Shown: one piece after another, positions 52,047 to 60,184 of the stretch
How the letters are laid out: each line of letters begins with the position of its first letter
How positions within the stretch are numbered: the stretch's first letter is position 1
Source of the DNA: a virus
Direction: 5' to 3' (one strand)
Virus record (IMG/VR): IMGVR_UViG_3300034407_002866
Span: 1 to 64,000 of that record
DNA: 64,000 nucleotides
Translations under genes and position numbers: made by a program
The notes under the pieces: generated by a model
Databases searched by the model: none
Seen by the model: the letters and a program-made list of their open reading frames with translations, nothing else
What the model was told of the DNA's origin: nothing

Positions 52047-52246
52047 TAACCGTTTATAACCCCTACCGAATCAATCCATGCCTTTGCCTCATTTTCAACT
52101 TGCTGGATAGTTTGACCAGCAAATGTTTTTTGAGTTTGCATGGTTTCATTTATAAAATATTTAATATTATATCCATCCGTGTCAGAATGAATTTCAGCAC
52201 GTAAATTTTGTCCTGACTTTTCTTTTAGGAATTTATTTACAATCAT
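52046..52246 (-). CDS. Hypothetical protein
   Basis: A 66-residue protein (MIVNKFLKEKSGQNLRAEIH; ends WIDSVGVING). Shares one base with the gp33-like gene. Unknown function. Confidence 0.55.
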   Translation of the reverse strand: MIVNKFLKEKSGQNLRAEIHSDTDGYNIKYFINETMQTQKTFAGQTIQQVENEAKAWIDSVGVING

Positions 52247-52432
52247 TTATATCTCCTTTATGTGTTTAATGTAAGAGGTCGCTTTTTTACTACCGCAATT
52301 GCTACAGCAAACCACAGCTATTAAATATTTGTGTCCTGAAAAGGTAAGGGCTGTTTGATTTCTAATAATATTAATATTATCACAACAGTGCATGTATGTC
52401 AACTGCTTTTTTGGTGAATTGTTATTTTCCAT
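52247..52432 (-). CDS. Cysteine-rich small protein
   Basis: A 61-residue protein from the ATG at 52432 (a GTG at 52444 is also possible). Two Cys pairs, MHCCDN and VVCCSNCGSK, suggest a metal-binding site. Downstream of the bilin reductase by 30 nt. Unknown function. Confidence 0.5.
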   Translation of the reverse strand: MENNNSPKKQLTYMHCCDNINIIRNQTALTFSGHKYLIAVVCCSNCGSKKATSYIKHIKEI

Positions 52433-52462
52433 ATATGCACGCACAACTTTGAATATTCTTAT

Positions 52463-53152
52463 TTAAATTTCTTCAAATAATATGTTATTTATGTAATCGT
52501 TTTTATCTTTTTCTGATATTCCCATAGCCAAAATAGAACGATGCAAATGCGGATTTAGTTTTTGGTTTTGGCAATATTTGTTTAACAACGGTCTTATGTC
52601 ACGCCGAGACTCGAGCGCAAACATATTTAAATTATCTAAATAATAATCTACTAAATCAGTTGTAACTTGAATAAATTGGTCAAGTTCTTTATCAGTATTA
52701 ATATTGCTTACTGCAATCATATCACTTGAAAAAATTTCACTGGCCCAGGGTGGCAATTCGCGTGGCTTGTTCCATTCCAAACCGGCAACACACATTTCCA
52801 TATATTCGTGATATGGGTGTGGAAAGCCATATAATGGGCTATAATCCATAAACGAGCCAGTAATTTTTTTGGGCCCGGCTACGATATCAAATCCAAGAAT
52901 TGGCAACTCTATATTCACTCTTGGAAACACATTTACATGCATTAACCAAAGGCCTTTGCCATCTTTTGGCGAAATTGTTTTTAAATGGCATTTGCGAATA
53001 ACATTGGAGCACCAAAACGTGTCGTTCCAATTTTTAAAATTTAGGTTATTCATTTTTGGTTCTTCATATCTCTCAAACGAGCTATCGAACCTTGTTTCTA
53101 AATACTCAGCATATTTATTTAATCTTTGCCATAACTTCGGAGTCTGTTCCAT
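52463..53152 (-). CDS. pcyX: Ferredoxin-dependent bilin reductase (PcyA/PcyX-like)
   Basis: A 229-residue FDBR. The core LMHVNVFPRVNIELPILGFD and the following DIVAGPKK and FMDYSPLYGFPHPYHE match PcyA and related enzymes. By my alignment H72 and D89 correspond to the catalytic His88 and Asp105 of Synechocystis PcyA (same 17-residue spacing), while the position of Glu76 is K58. PcyX, known from metagenomic phage contigs, turns biliverdin IXalpha into phycoerythrobilin; the Glu loss would fit no D-ring vinyl reduction. The gene overlaps the heme oxygenase by 38 nt. Reductant must be a host or distant phage ferredoxin. Confidence 0.85.
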   Translation of the reverse strand: MEQTPKLWQRLNKYAEYLETRFDSSFERYEEPKMNNLNFKNWNDTFWCSNVIRKCHLKTISPKDGKGLWLMHVNVFPRVNIELPILGFDIVAGPKKITGSFMDYSPLYGFPHPYHEYMEMCVAGLEWNKPRELPPWASEIFSSDMIAVSNINTDKELDQFIQVTTDLVDYYLDNLNMFALESRRDIRPLLNKYCQNQKLNPHLHRSILAMGISEKDKNDYINNILFEEI

Positions 53153-53708
53153 TGAAATATTGTTCCAATTCTTCTAAAAAATCTTGAACCATGCCGAAAC
53201 AAACTTTAGCTTCATCAACTAGCCCATCGTGCAATTTTTCTCTTATTTTGCTTTTAAGATATTCAGTATCACTATCAAATTCATAAAAGGATGTAGGACC
53301 TGGTACTAGTTTTTTAATCATTTGGCCGCCAGACAAATCACCCATATGCCTTACATAAATATGAGCAAAAAGTCTATCTTTATTGTTTTGTATTTCTTCA
53401 ATATATTTTATGTAATTTATAGCAGTTGAAAGGATTAAATTGTCACCTAGCGAATTAAAATTTTCAGCCGATTCCATTTCCAAAAGATCTGCAAGCAGCG
53501 CAGGAGATCTTTCTAATTTTGACATTTCACCTTCAAATATATTTTTACGGCCAGCATAAAATTCTAACGTAGTATATACAGCCAGCTGGTTTTTTAAATA
53601 GACGTAATATTGTTCTGGCGTAATATTCTTTTTTATTAGCCTACGCATAAACGTAGTTCTTTCAGCATTCCGATGTTCTGATTTTGTTAGGTTTTTTAAA
53701 TTATCCAT
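53115..53708 (-). CDS. ho1: Heme oxygenase (HO1-like)
   Basis: A 197-residue heme oxygenase from ATG at 53708; the longer frame starts with TTG. Proximal His is H12 (LTKSEHRNAE) and the distal helix carries YVRHMGDLSGGQ (GDLSGGQ at about 123-129). It opens heme to biliverdin IXalpha, CO and iron, using ferredoxin-type electrons. Its product feeds the overlapping bilin reductase. A perfect consensus promoter lies just upstream. Confidence 0.9.
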   Translation of the reverse strand: MDNLKNLTKSEHRNAERTTFMRRLIKKNITPEQYYVYLKNQLAVYTTLEFYAGRKNIFEGEMSKLERSPALLADLLEMESAENFNSLGDNLILSTAINYIKYIEEIQNNKDRLFAHIYVRHMGDLSGGQMIKKLVPGPTSFYEFDSDTEYLKSKIREKLHDGLVDEAKVCFGMVQDFLEELEQYFNGTDSEVMAKIK

Positions 53709-53744
53709 TAATCTCAATTCGCTTTTTACTAGTCTTATTGTTTT

Positions 53745-53773
53745 ATTATATTACATATATTTGTATTTGTCAA
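53745..53773 (-). promoter_or_regulatory. Perfect consensus sigma70 promoter of the bilin operon
   Basis: TTGACA (53773-53768), 17-nt spacer, TATAAT (53750-53745). This is the only promoter in the series with both hexamers exact. The predicted start is about 30 nt before the heme oxygenase ATG. Confidence 0.85.
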
Positions 53774-53782
53774 TAGATTAAT

Positions 53783-53935
53783 TTATTCTTTTTTCCAAAT
53801 AGTCCATGCACCATAAAAAATAACTGCATACGCAATTAAATCTATTGGAATTAAAATCATTGCTACACCAGTTGCAATAAGAACAGCCCCGTCAAGAGTA
53901 GTTCTTTCTGTTAATCTTTTTTTAATCCAGTTCAT
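53783..53935 (-). CDS. Small membrane protein (50 aa)
   Basis: ATG at 53935 overlaps the upstream stop (ATGA). MNWIKKRLTERTTLDGAVLI... with two membrane segments and a KKE tail; a type of mini-protein found in T4-like marine phages. Function unknown. Confidence 0.6.
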   Translation of the reverse strand: MNWIKKRLTERTTLDGAVLIATGVAMILIPIDLIAYAVIFYGAWTIWKKE

Positions 53936-54165
53936 TTTTTCTTTCCTAACAGTTTAGCTTTCATTGCACTGAGTTCAGCTAACTTCTTTTTAGCCTGCTC
54001 TTTCTTTTTTTCTTCAGCTTCGTCTATTACTTGAATTGGCGGGTTTTCATGGTCGACATTAACAATATCTTTACTTGGCTCATTTGTTTCCAAATGAGCT
54101 CTCAAATCGGAAATTCTTTTTCTAATATCTAATATTATATTATCTAGATTTTGATCGCCATGCAT
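53932..54165 (-). CDS. Hypothetical coiled-coil protein
   Basis: A 77-residue charged helical protein (MHGDQNLDNIILDIRKRISD; KKKEQAKKKLAELSAMKAKLLGKKK). Shares one base with the next gene. Unknown function. Confidence 0.55.
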   Translation of the reverse strand: MHGDQNLDNIILDIRKRISDLRAHLETNEPSKDIVNVDHENPPIQVIDEAEEKKKEQAKKKLAELSAMKAKLLGKKK

Positions 54166-54452
54166 TATTTATTTTCTAATTCTTTAATACGTTGTTCTAA
54201 GTCGTCAATTTTTTTAGTAACACGTGGATACCGTTTCCGCCAAGCCTCGGGATCATCTTGTAGCCAATTCCACCCAAACTTATCTACTAAATAATCTAAA
54301 AACGCGTCAAATTTTGACATTAGATAAAGTGCTGCGTGTGTATTTCTAAACCATGCCAAAAACGCAGCACCAATTATTGACCCGCCGATCGCTGTATAAA
54401 TCCACAGTGTATCACCAAACATTCTTACTAATGTATCCATGTTAGCTTCCAA
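54165..54452 (-). CDS. Membrane protein with C-terminal coiled coil
   Basis: A 95-residue protein: one membrane segment (LWIYTAIGGSIIGAAFLAWF), then a Trp-rich soluble part and a coiled coil (KKIDDLEQRIKELENK). Overlaps its upstream gene by 11 nt. Confidence 0.55.
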   Translation of the reverse strand: MEANMDTLVRMFGDTLWIYTAIGGSIIGAAFLAWFRNTHAALYLMSKFDAFLDYLVDKFGWNWLQDDPEAWRKRYPRVTKKIDDLEQRIKELENK

Positions 54453-54651
54453 ACGTAGACATTATAGCAGGGCCAAAGATTGAAACTATATATCCCAAAA
54501 CGGCAATAGATATAAGACCTAATAATAGCCACTTAGCTTTAAAATCATCAACACGCATTGTAAATCCTAGTATTTCGTTATTCATAACCCTAAAACTTAA
54601 ATCAAAGGTTCCTTCAGGAGTATCTTCATCTTTTAGTATTTCGCTAGACAT
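54442..54651 (-). CDS. Small membrane protein
   Basis: A 69-residue protein with a C-terminal membrane segment (WLLLGLISIAVLGYIVSIFG). Its start overlaps the lipase stop. Function unknown. Confidence 0.55.
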   Translation of the reverse strand: MSSEILKDEDTPEGTFDLSFRVMNNEILGFTMRVDDFKAKWLLLGLISIAVLGYIVSIFGPAIMSTFGS

Positions 54652-55372
54652 TTTTATTTTTCTCCGTATATTCTATGTAATAATCCATTCCGTGATCTGA
54701 TGCGCCATCGAATGGTTTCCATTGCTTAATTGACGCTAACCTACCACGCCACTTATCTTTTAATCTTTGCCAAGGAGTAAAAGGTCTAATGTGCCCATGA
54801 TAATTAATGTAACGAGGAGGGCAGTGATGTACGTATCCCATCAATGCTAATGGAATTGAAGTAACCACATCGTTATTATTAACGTGACGATAATGTTCAA
54901 CGTTAGAAAAAGATTTTACAAATTTTCTAGTACCAACTCTTGGTGATCCATACGTGTATAGAGCTTCTATTTCGTCTTTTAAACGGCTAGCAGCAATTGT
55001 TGCCATTGCGCCACCTAAAGAATGACCTGTGATATACAATTCTTTGTCTTTATTTACTTCAAGAATTTCAATTATATCTTCCCAAATTTTTTCTAATTCG
55101 TTTTGGAAACCATTATGAACTCTTCCGCCTACTTGCGCTTTATCAGGCCAAGCATTAAGATCTGCTAATATATCTGAAAATTCGTTTGGCTCAGTTCCTC
55201 TAAAACATAATACAATTTCTTCATCGTTCCAAATAGCATGACACTGTGCTCCATCATTTTCTATAAAATTATGACCTGCATACCCAAGCTTTTTATATTT
55301 TGGTTTTGCTGGTTTTTCATCAAGATATGCAATCCCAGCTAGTTTTGCCATTTTAGAACACTGTTCTATCAT
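54644..55372 (-). CDS. Class 3 lipase / alpha-beta hydrolase
   Basis: A 242-residue lipase_3-type enzyme: VLCFRGTEP (oxyanion strand), GHSLGG with nucleophile S118, VNNNDVVTSIP (D168) and SDHGMDYY (H227), the Ser-Asp-His triad in family order. No signal peptide, so it starts in the cytoplasm. It may act on host membrane lipids. In a coupled run with three membrane proteins downstream. Confidence 0.8.
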   Translation of the reverse strand: MIEQCSKMAKLAGIAYLDEKPAKPKYKKLGYAGHNFIENDGAQCHAIWNDEEIVLCFRGTEPNEFSDILADLNAWPDKAQVGGRVHNGFQNELEKIWEDIIEILEVNKDKELYITGHSLGGAMATIAASRLKDEIEALYTYGSPRVGTRKFVKSFSNVEHYRHVNNNDVVTSIPLALMGYVHHCPPRYINYHGHIRPFTPWQRLKDKWRGRLASIKQWKPFDGASDHGMDYYIEYTEKNKNV

Positions 55373-55398
55373 TGCCGTTTCTCCTAAAGATTTTTGTA

Positions 55399-56094
55399 TT
55401 AGTCTGATAATGGATTATCCAAAGCTTCTTGTATTATTTTATTTATATCATTGTTAAGTTTTGTCATTTTTTCTTCAAGATTTTTAATTGTTTCTTTCAT
55501 AACATCGCGTACATCTTTTTCTGATAATCTTACAGTTGCTTCAACTTCTCGTATTGACGTGGTAACATCTTTGGTTTGGTTGTTTAAATCTTCACGAATA
55601 TTAGCAAGAATATTTTCTATTGAGGACTGAGTACTTTTAATTCGCCCTTCAGAGGTTTCTAAATTTGTGCTAATTGTATCTCGTAAATTAGCCATAGTAT
55701 CTTGGTTATCTTTTAATGTCAATCTTTGGCGCTCTTCAAATTGATCAAGTTTTACATATATGTCGCTACGTAATGTTCTTACCGTTTCTTCAGCTTTCTG
55801 TACTTGATTTTCTAATTGACGTACAGTTCCTTCGACTCGCTCGACATCATTTGCCAAGTCCTGTCTAATTTCTACTGTGTAATTTATTGCATCATCAAGT
55901 TTTTGTAACTGTAATTCATTCGCAGCTTGGATCTCTTGAATGTCTATATTTTGAATAATTTCTTTCATGTCCATATAGTCTGCGTATATTTCAAATCCTC
56001 CCCAGGCTGCGCCGCCTAGCGTAGATAAAGCAGTAAGCACAGCAAACATTTTACCACCAGAAAATTTTAATCCGCCAAATTCTACTTCAGCCAT
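55399..56094 (-). CDS. Membrane-anchored coiled-coil protein
   Basis: A 231-residue protein: one N-terminal membrane segment (MFAVLTALSTLGGAAWGGF), then about 180 residues of heptad-rich coiled coil. Similar proteins occur in T4-like marine phages. Function unknown. Confidence 0.6.
   Translation of the reverse strand: MAEVEFGGLKFSGGKMFAVLTALSTLGGAAWGGFEIYADYMDMKEIIQNIDIQEIQAANELQLQKLDDAINYTVEIRQDLANDVERVEGTVRQLENQVQKAEETVRTLRSDIYVKLDQFEERQRLTLKDNQDTMANLRDTISTNLETSEGRIKSTQSSIENILANIREDLNNQTKDVTTSIREVEATVRLSEKDVRDVMKETIKNLEEKMTKLNNDINKIIQEALDNPLSD
55440..55447 (-). promoter_or_regulatory. Possible late promoter TATAAATA before the lipase gene
   Basis: TATAAATA within the 3' end of the coiled-coil gene, 68 nt before the lipase start. 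Confidence 0.35.
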
Positions 56095-56095
56095 G

Positions 56096-56434
56096 TTAGT
56101 CTCCTAAAAAATATTCTACTCCAATTACAATCGCAATATCATCATCAAATGTTGGTGTAAGAAAATAGTTTTTGTAATTTAATTTTAAAAAAGGAACTAT
56201 ATCCTTTTTCCCTAATCCATAATACCCATCCACAATACCATATTCTATGTGTAAATCGTTATAAAATTTATTCTTAAATCCTGCATATATGCTAGGTTTT
56301 TCAAGGCTATTTAAATATATGCCAGAAACATAATTTCCACATTCCATTCTTCCCTGCGGATGTATTTCATTAAAATTCTTGGCAGAATTTATATGTACAG
56401 ATAGTGCCAATCCTATTAAATAGTTACAAAACAA
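56096..56434 (-). CDS. Exported protein, outer-membrane-like
   Basis: A 112-residue protein with TTG start (GGA 8 nt upstream). A hydrophobic N-terminus (NYLIGLALSVHINSA) looks like a signal peptide; the rest is Tyr/Asn-rich with alternating polarity and ends VIGVEYFLGD, like a small outer membrane strand. Unknown family. Confidence 0.5.
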   Translation of the reverse strand: MFCNYLIGLALSVHINSAKNFNEIHPQGRMECGNYVSGIYLNSLEKPSIYAGFKNKFYNDLHIEYGIVDGYYGLGKKDIVPFLKLNYKNYFLTPTFDDDIAIVIGVEYFLGD

Positions 56435-56446
56435 AATTAATTTCCT

Positions 56447-56851
56447 TTAATTTTCAAACTGCAATTTTCTGAGTTGTTCCAATTCTTGTTCTAGCTTTCT
56501 TACTTCTAATTGTTTTTTTCTTAATTCTAATTCAAATAATCTGTTGCAATCAACACGAGATTTTGGCTTTTTACCTAAAGGAATTGTTATTCTTGCATAT
56601 ACACCAACGTCGGTTTTGGTGTCTTGGTTAAAACCACTTATAGGATCATCGTAGTCTTTATCAATTATACCAGTGACACCAAACTCCAAATTGGTTGCTG
56701 ACCCAATAGCATTGGAACAATCAAGATCACCAGCACGAAACCTATCAGATTGGTAATTACCTGGTATACCAGGGAGTTGTAAGTTTAATGAAGATGAATC
56801 TGCATATGAAGCTGAACCAATAACAATAAACAATAGTATTATATATTTCAT
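56447..56851 (-). CDS. Exported protein with coiled-coil tail
   Basis: A 134-residue protein: signal peptide MKYIILLFIVIGSASYADS, a beta-rich middle (NLEFGVTGIIDKDYDD, VGVYARITIPLG) and a C-terminal coiled coil (ELRKKQLEVRKLEQELEQL). Part of an exported-protein run. Unknown function. Confidence 0.6.
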   Translation of the reverse strand: MKYIILLFIVIGSASYADSSSLNLQLPGIPGNYQSDRFRAGDLDCSNAIGSATNLEFGVTGIIDKDYDDPISGFNQDTKTDVGVYARITIPLGKKPKSRVDCNRLFELELRKKQLEVRKLEQELEQLRKLQFEN

Positions 56852-56869
56852 TTTTTATCTCACTTAGTA

Positions 56870-57244
56870 TTATTTTATCTTTGAACAAATTCTAGTCTTT
56901 ATTCCTGTTGACAACACATCTTTTTTTAATTGTTTAGATGAAGTACAGATAAAAGATATTTTATTTCTATCACTGTCTTTGATGTAAATATCAAAATTCT
57001 TTTGCTCTAAATAATCTAATTGAAAAATTTTATCAGTTGACGCAAACGAAATTTTATTCCATTCAGAGTCAAATACGTCTATCTCATAAAAATTAGCATC
57101 GTTTCGCCTATTCCACAATTTCATTTTTATTACCGATATTCCTGTAATATAAGACGGTAATATTTTTGGATATGTTGGTGTTAATTCATGCGCAATAGCG
57201 CTATTAGCAAAAAGCGCTATTGCAATTATATTTAAAATTTTCAT
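56870..57244 (-). CDS. Exported protein
   Basis: A 124-residue protein from ATG at 57244 (TAATG overlap): signal peptide MKILNIIAIALFANSAIAH, then KILPSYITGISVIKMKLWNRRNDANF and a basic C-terminus with two cysteines. It has a periplasmic-chaperone feel but no certain match. Confidence 0.55.
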   Translation of the reverse strand: MKILNIIAIALFANSAIAHELTPTYPKILPSYITGISVIKMKLWNRRNDANFYEIDVFDSEWNKISFASTDKIFQLDYLEQKNFDIYIKDSDRNKISFICTSSKQLKKDVLSTGIKTRICSKIK

Positions 57245-57747
57245 TATTTTGCTATACATTCCGCCACAACATTAGCCTTATATTCTCCTCCAGGTAATGC
57301 TTTACCAACACCATATAATGCCTCTGAAGTTACCTTAAACCAAGTTGAGCCTGCAACTGTAAGATCGTATTCTGTATGATTTTCATATTCAATCTTTGCG
57401 GTTTCGTAACCGGCCATGCCAGCATCAGATGTATTTGACACTTCTATTTCACCATCCCACGCAACCGCATCTGTTAATGATGGGCTACTGGAAAATGAAT
57501 TCGGCCAAGAGATTTTAGCGGTGTAATAATCTGCAATGGACACGTCGTATCTAACGACTGGAAGTACACCGCCATCTGCTGGTAATGTACTTAATTCATC
57601 TGGTGTAGGGTTACCATAAACACCGGCTTTATCTGTATATATTGAGCATTTAGATGAAACATTACCTACAATTGGTGTTTCATTAGCAAAAGCAGCTGAT
57701 GCTACAAAGATGCTAAGTGTACTTAAAGTTAATAATTGTTTGAACAT
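57244..57747 (-). CDS. Exported protein, pilin- or adhesin-like fold
   Basis: A 167-residue protein: signal peptide MFKQLLTLSTLSIFVASAAFAN, then Thr/Ser/Ala-rich beta strands with two cysteines (SSKCSIYTDK, VVAECIAK) that may form a disulphide. Looks like a secreted single-domain subunit. Function unknown. Confidence 0.55.
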   Translation of the reverse strand: MFKQLLTLSTLSIFVASAAFANETPIVGNVSSKCSIYTDKAGVYGNPTPDELSTLPADGGVLPVVRYDVSIADYYTAKISWPNSFSSSPSLTDAVAWDGEIEVSNTSDAGMAGYETAKIEYENHTEYDLTVAGSTWFKVTSEALYGVGKALPGGEYKANVVAECIAK

Positions 57748-57756
57748 ATGAATCTC

Positions 57757-58662
57757 CTATTGTTCGTTTTCGTATTGTGAGCGAACCATCGTATTGTGTT
57801 TAGCATCAGACGCTAAACTTTTCATTGCCCTTCTGTTATCTTGTATTATTGTGTCTTCAAGTATTACAGCATCAACATATTCCCCGCCTTGGATTGTTAC
57901 TGTATAATAATTTTCAATTTTTTGATTTTGTGCCAATGAAGCTAGTACTCTTGTCTGCTCTGCCTCATTAACTAAATTGCCTATCGTATTTTTACCGCCT
58001 AATTTTTTTTCAAACCTAGATAATTTTTCTTCGGGTTCTTTTATTTCTTTCGCTTCTTCGTTTTCTTTTTTGTCATTCATAGAAAGATTTGCTTGCACCC
58101 ATTCATCATAAAATGGGTCGCCTGCACTTAATGTTTCCATATTATTTAAATAATCTAATAAAGCTTGTTGAAAGCCAGGGCACGACGGATCGTACAAAGG
58201 ATTTCCATAACACATCATTGCTTGTTCGTCTACATCTAATTTATAATTATATATTACTGAAGGATTTTCTATGCGGCCTTCGCCTTCAACATTCATGGAT
58301 CCATCGCCCCATTTAGTAGCATCAACATAAGGAAACCTAACATATTTTTGAATGGTTCCACCAGGATTACCAGACCAATCATCAGTTTCTTCAAATATAT
58401 AACCACCATCAACAGCATTTTTGTTTCTAACGTAAACTAAAGCATCCGTTTCTGGATTTTTTACCATCGTGTATCTATATGTTAATCCATGAACTTGAAC
58501 TGTAACATATGGAGCGGCATGATTAGGGAGTATTTCTTCCATGCCCCAGGATAATCCGGCTATAGCCGCGTTATTAGTAACACCGTAGCTTGTGTCAGAG
58601 TAACAATAGGAGGAGGAGGATACCAACAGCGCCGCCGCCAAATAAAGTTGACTTTTCATCAT
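57757..58662 (-). CDS. Exported protein
   Basis: A 301-residue protein: signal peptide MMKSQLYLAAALLVSSSSYC, a Tyr/Asn-rich beta domain, then an acidic linker and a helical C-terminus. It overlaps the upstream gene by 68 nt. Function unknown. Confidence 0.6.
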   Translation of the reverse strand: MMKSQLYLAAALLVSSSSYCYSDTSYGVTNNAAIAGLSWGMEEILPNHAAPYVTVQVHGLTYRYTMVKNPETDALVYVRNKNAVDGGYIFEETDDWSGNPGGTIQKYVRFPYVDATKWGDGSMNVEGEGRIENPSVIYNYKLDVDEQAMMCYGNPLYDPSCPGFQQALLDYLNNMETLSAGDPFYDEWVQANLSMNDKKENEEAKEIKEPEEKLSRFEKKLGGKNTIGNLVNEAEQTRVLASLAQNQKIENYYTVTIQGGEYVDAVILEDTIIQDNRRAMKSLASDAKHNTMVRSQYENEQ

Positions 58663-59173
58663 TTTCCAAATCCTTAAATGGGTTCATTGACTTGTTTTTT
58701 GACTTGTTGCCAGGTTGCTTATCTTTGTTTGCCTCCCAAGCAGCTCGAGCTTCCGGTCCAATCATTCCTTGATATGGGCAAGGAGTTCCTGCGTTCATCA
58801 TAGCATCAAAAACTCTTTCATCTTGACACATCACAGACACAGCAGCTACTTTCATACCCATGTCATATAACACTTTAGCATTTTTTAGCTTTTCGCAATT
58901 CATATCACGAACGGTTTTACCTGCGCTAATACCAAGAATTTGGGTTTGGACAGCACCAGATACACCAACAGTACACAAATCAGAATTTGAAGAATTTATA
59001 GAAGGTGAAATTGCTGAAGGTGGTGGAGATTTTACAGTAGTGCTAGAAGTACTTGTACTGTTTACATCACTTGTATTTGTGTTATCAGTATAAATTACAT
59101 CATCACCTACATCCTGTGCTAGCACGGACGTTGCCGCCAATAGCATTATTATAGTAAAAAGGTTTTTAAACAT
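58595..59173 (-). CDS. Exported protein with C-terminal membrane anchor
   Basis: A 192-residue protein: signal peptide MFKNLFTIIMLLAATSVLAQ, a Ser/Thr linker, SPPPSAISPSI, a Cys-bearing core (DLCTVGVSGAVQTQILG, MGMKVAAVSVMCQDERVF), and a C-terminal Leu-run membrane tail. A similar core is conserved in marine phages. Role unknown. TATAAATA late promoter 33 nt upstream. Confidence 0.65.
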   Translation of the reverse strand: MFKNLFTIIMLLAATSVLAQDVGDDVIYTDNTNTSDVNSTSTSSTTVKSPPPSAISPSINSSNSDLCTVGVSGAVQTQILGISAGKTVRDMNCEKLKNAKVLYDMGMKVAAVSVMCQDERVFDAMMNAGTPCPYQGMIGPEARAAWEANKDKQPGNKSKNKSMNPFKDLENDEKSTLFGGGAVGILLLLLLL

Positions 59174-59205
59174 GTATTAATCCTATATTCATAACAATTG
59201 CCTTA

Positions 59206-59213
59206 TATTTATA
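59206..59213 (-). promoter_or_regulatory. T4-like late promoter TATAAATA
   Basis: TATAAATA 33 nt before 58595-59173, placed immediately behind the porin terminator. Confidence 0.65.
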
Positions 59214-59215
59214 AA

Positions 59216-59243
59216 AAAAGAGGAGCCTTAGCTCCTCTTTTTG
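59216..59243 (-). terminator. Rho-independent terminator after porin-like gene
   Basis: AAAAAGAGGAGC-TAAG-GCTCCTCTTTTT, a perfect 12-bp stem followed by further T residues on the minus strand. Confidence 0.85.
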
Positions 59244-59266
59244 TCTATAAAAATAATTTTTAGTGT

Positions 59267-60067
59267 TTAAAACGCAAAGGATGCCGAAATTGTTGGGACA
59301 ATTTCTTCAGAATTTAAGTTATAATCCACGCCAGATTCTAATGACATGCCACCAAAAACATATTCATATGAACCACCAATATTTTGGGCCATATCATCAG
59401 CATCACCAGCAAGATATGCAGTAACACCAAATACAGTTGCATCAGCTTCAAAGGCTGCTTTTTCTGCTGCTGAACCGTATGTTCCTGTTAGGCCAATTGA
59501 TGCAATACTTAGGTCTGTAGTTGCACGTCCGCCAAGGACCCAATCTTCTGAATTGAAGTTATAATCTACAGATGCTTCTAAACCAATAGCATTTGCACCG
59601 ACAGAGTACGCACCTTGTATGTTTTCGATATCAATTACATCAGCAGTTACGTCAGTAAAGCCAAGACCAACTGTTGCGCCATAAGCATTAGCTATAATGC
59701 TTGTACCTAACGCAGGATCAAGTAGAGTCGCGCCAGTTTCGCCTTCAACAAAAACATTACCTTGTCTACCAAAGCTTATTGATGCAGCACCAACGGTTGT
59801 ACCAACTGAATATTCGTCGAGAGTAATTGCATTGGATCCAGTGTCAATACCAAATTCCATAGACCCAAAAGCCAATCCGTTTACAGCAGAAACATCTAAA
59901 TCTAAAGATGTTGTAGCGCCATAATTATTTTCAGGTGTTTCTGCAATTACCGTTTTAATTTCACCGCTAATACCAATATATGGTACATATGGCGTTTCGC
60001 TGGTTTCTTCTGCAAAAGCTGCAGAACCTGCAAACACAATTGCAGCTGTTGTTAAAAACTTATTCAT
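59267..60067 (-). CDS. Porin-like outer membrane beta-barrel protein
   Basis: A 266-residue protein from ATG at 60067: signal peptide MNKFLTTAAIVFAGSAAFAE, then regular alternating strands (ISFGRQGNVF, LEASVDYNF) and a terminal Phe (ISASFAF) as in porins and other outer membrane proteins. Short for a general porin (about 12 strands). The frame continues upstream to 60136, but that part lies in the tmRNA. Directly behind the tmRNA gene. Confidence 0.7.
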   Translation of the reverse strand: MNKFLTTAAIVFAGSAAFAEETSETPYVPYIGISGEIKTVIAETPENNYGATTSLDLDVSAVNGLAFGSMEFGIDTGSNAITLDEYSVGTTVGAASISFGRQGNVFVEGETGATLLDPALGTSIIANAYGATVGLGFTDVTADVIDIENIQGAYSVGANAIGLEASVDYNFNSEDWVLGGRATTDLSIASIGLTGTYGSAAEKAAFEADATVFGVTAYLAGDADDMAQNIGGSYEYVFGGMSLESGVDYNLNSEEIVPTISASFAF

Positions 60068-60098
60068 TACATTTTTTCCTCTGTTATTTAAAATAATT

Positions 60099-60126
60099 GC
60101 AACGCTTCTGTTACTAGGTGCGTTGC
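60099..60126 (-). terminator. Hairpin at the 3' end of the tmRNA coding piece
   Basis: GCAACGC / GCGTTGC stem (60126-60120 with 60105-60099) followed by AATTATTTT. It may be a weak terminator; CAACGC could instead pair with GCGTTG at the start of the acceptor piece to join the two RNAs. Confidence 0.5.
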
Positions 60127-60142
60127 CAACCCTCACATACCT

Positions 60143-60184
60143 TTAGGCTGCTAATGCCATTTTTGGCGCTCTATTTGCGTTTGC
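60143..60184 (-). other. tmRNA proteolysis tag frame
   Basis: Resume codon GCA, then the tag ANANRAPKMALAA and stop TAA. The A-N-x-N-x-A start and -LAA end match alphaproteobacterial tags (for example, ANDN...LAA/VAA types) and the ClpXP end signal. Confidence 0.85.

Noticed and set aside
52463-53708. Cyanophage origin from bilin genes
   Set aside because: No photosystem or phycobilisome genes occur here, and the tmRNA tag and DUF1127 gene point to an alphaproteobacterial host.
60068-60136. Extended N-terminus of the porin-like protein
   Set aside because: The extension lies in the tmRNA coding piece; the ATG at 60067 opens a clear signal peptide.
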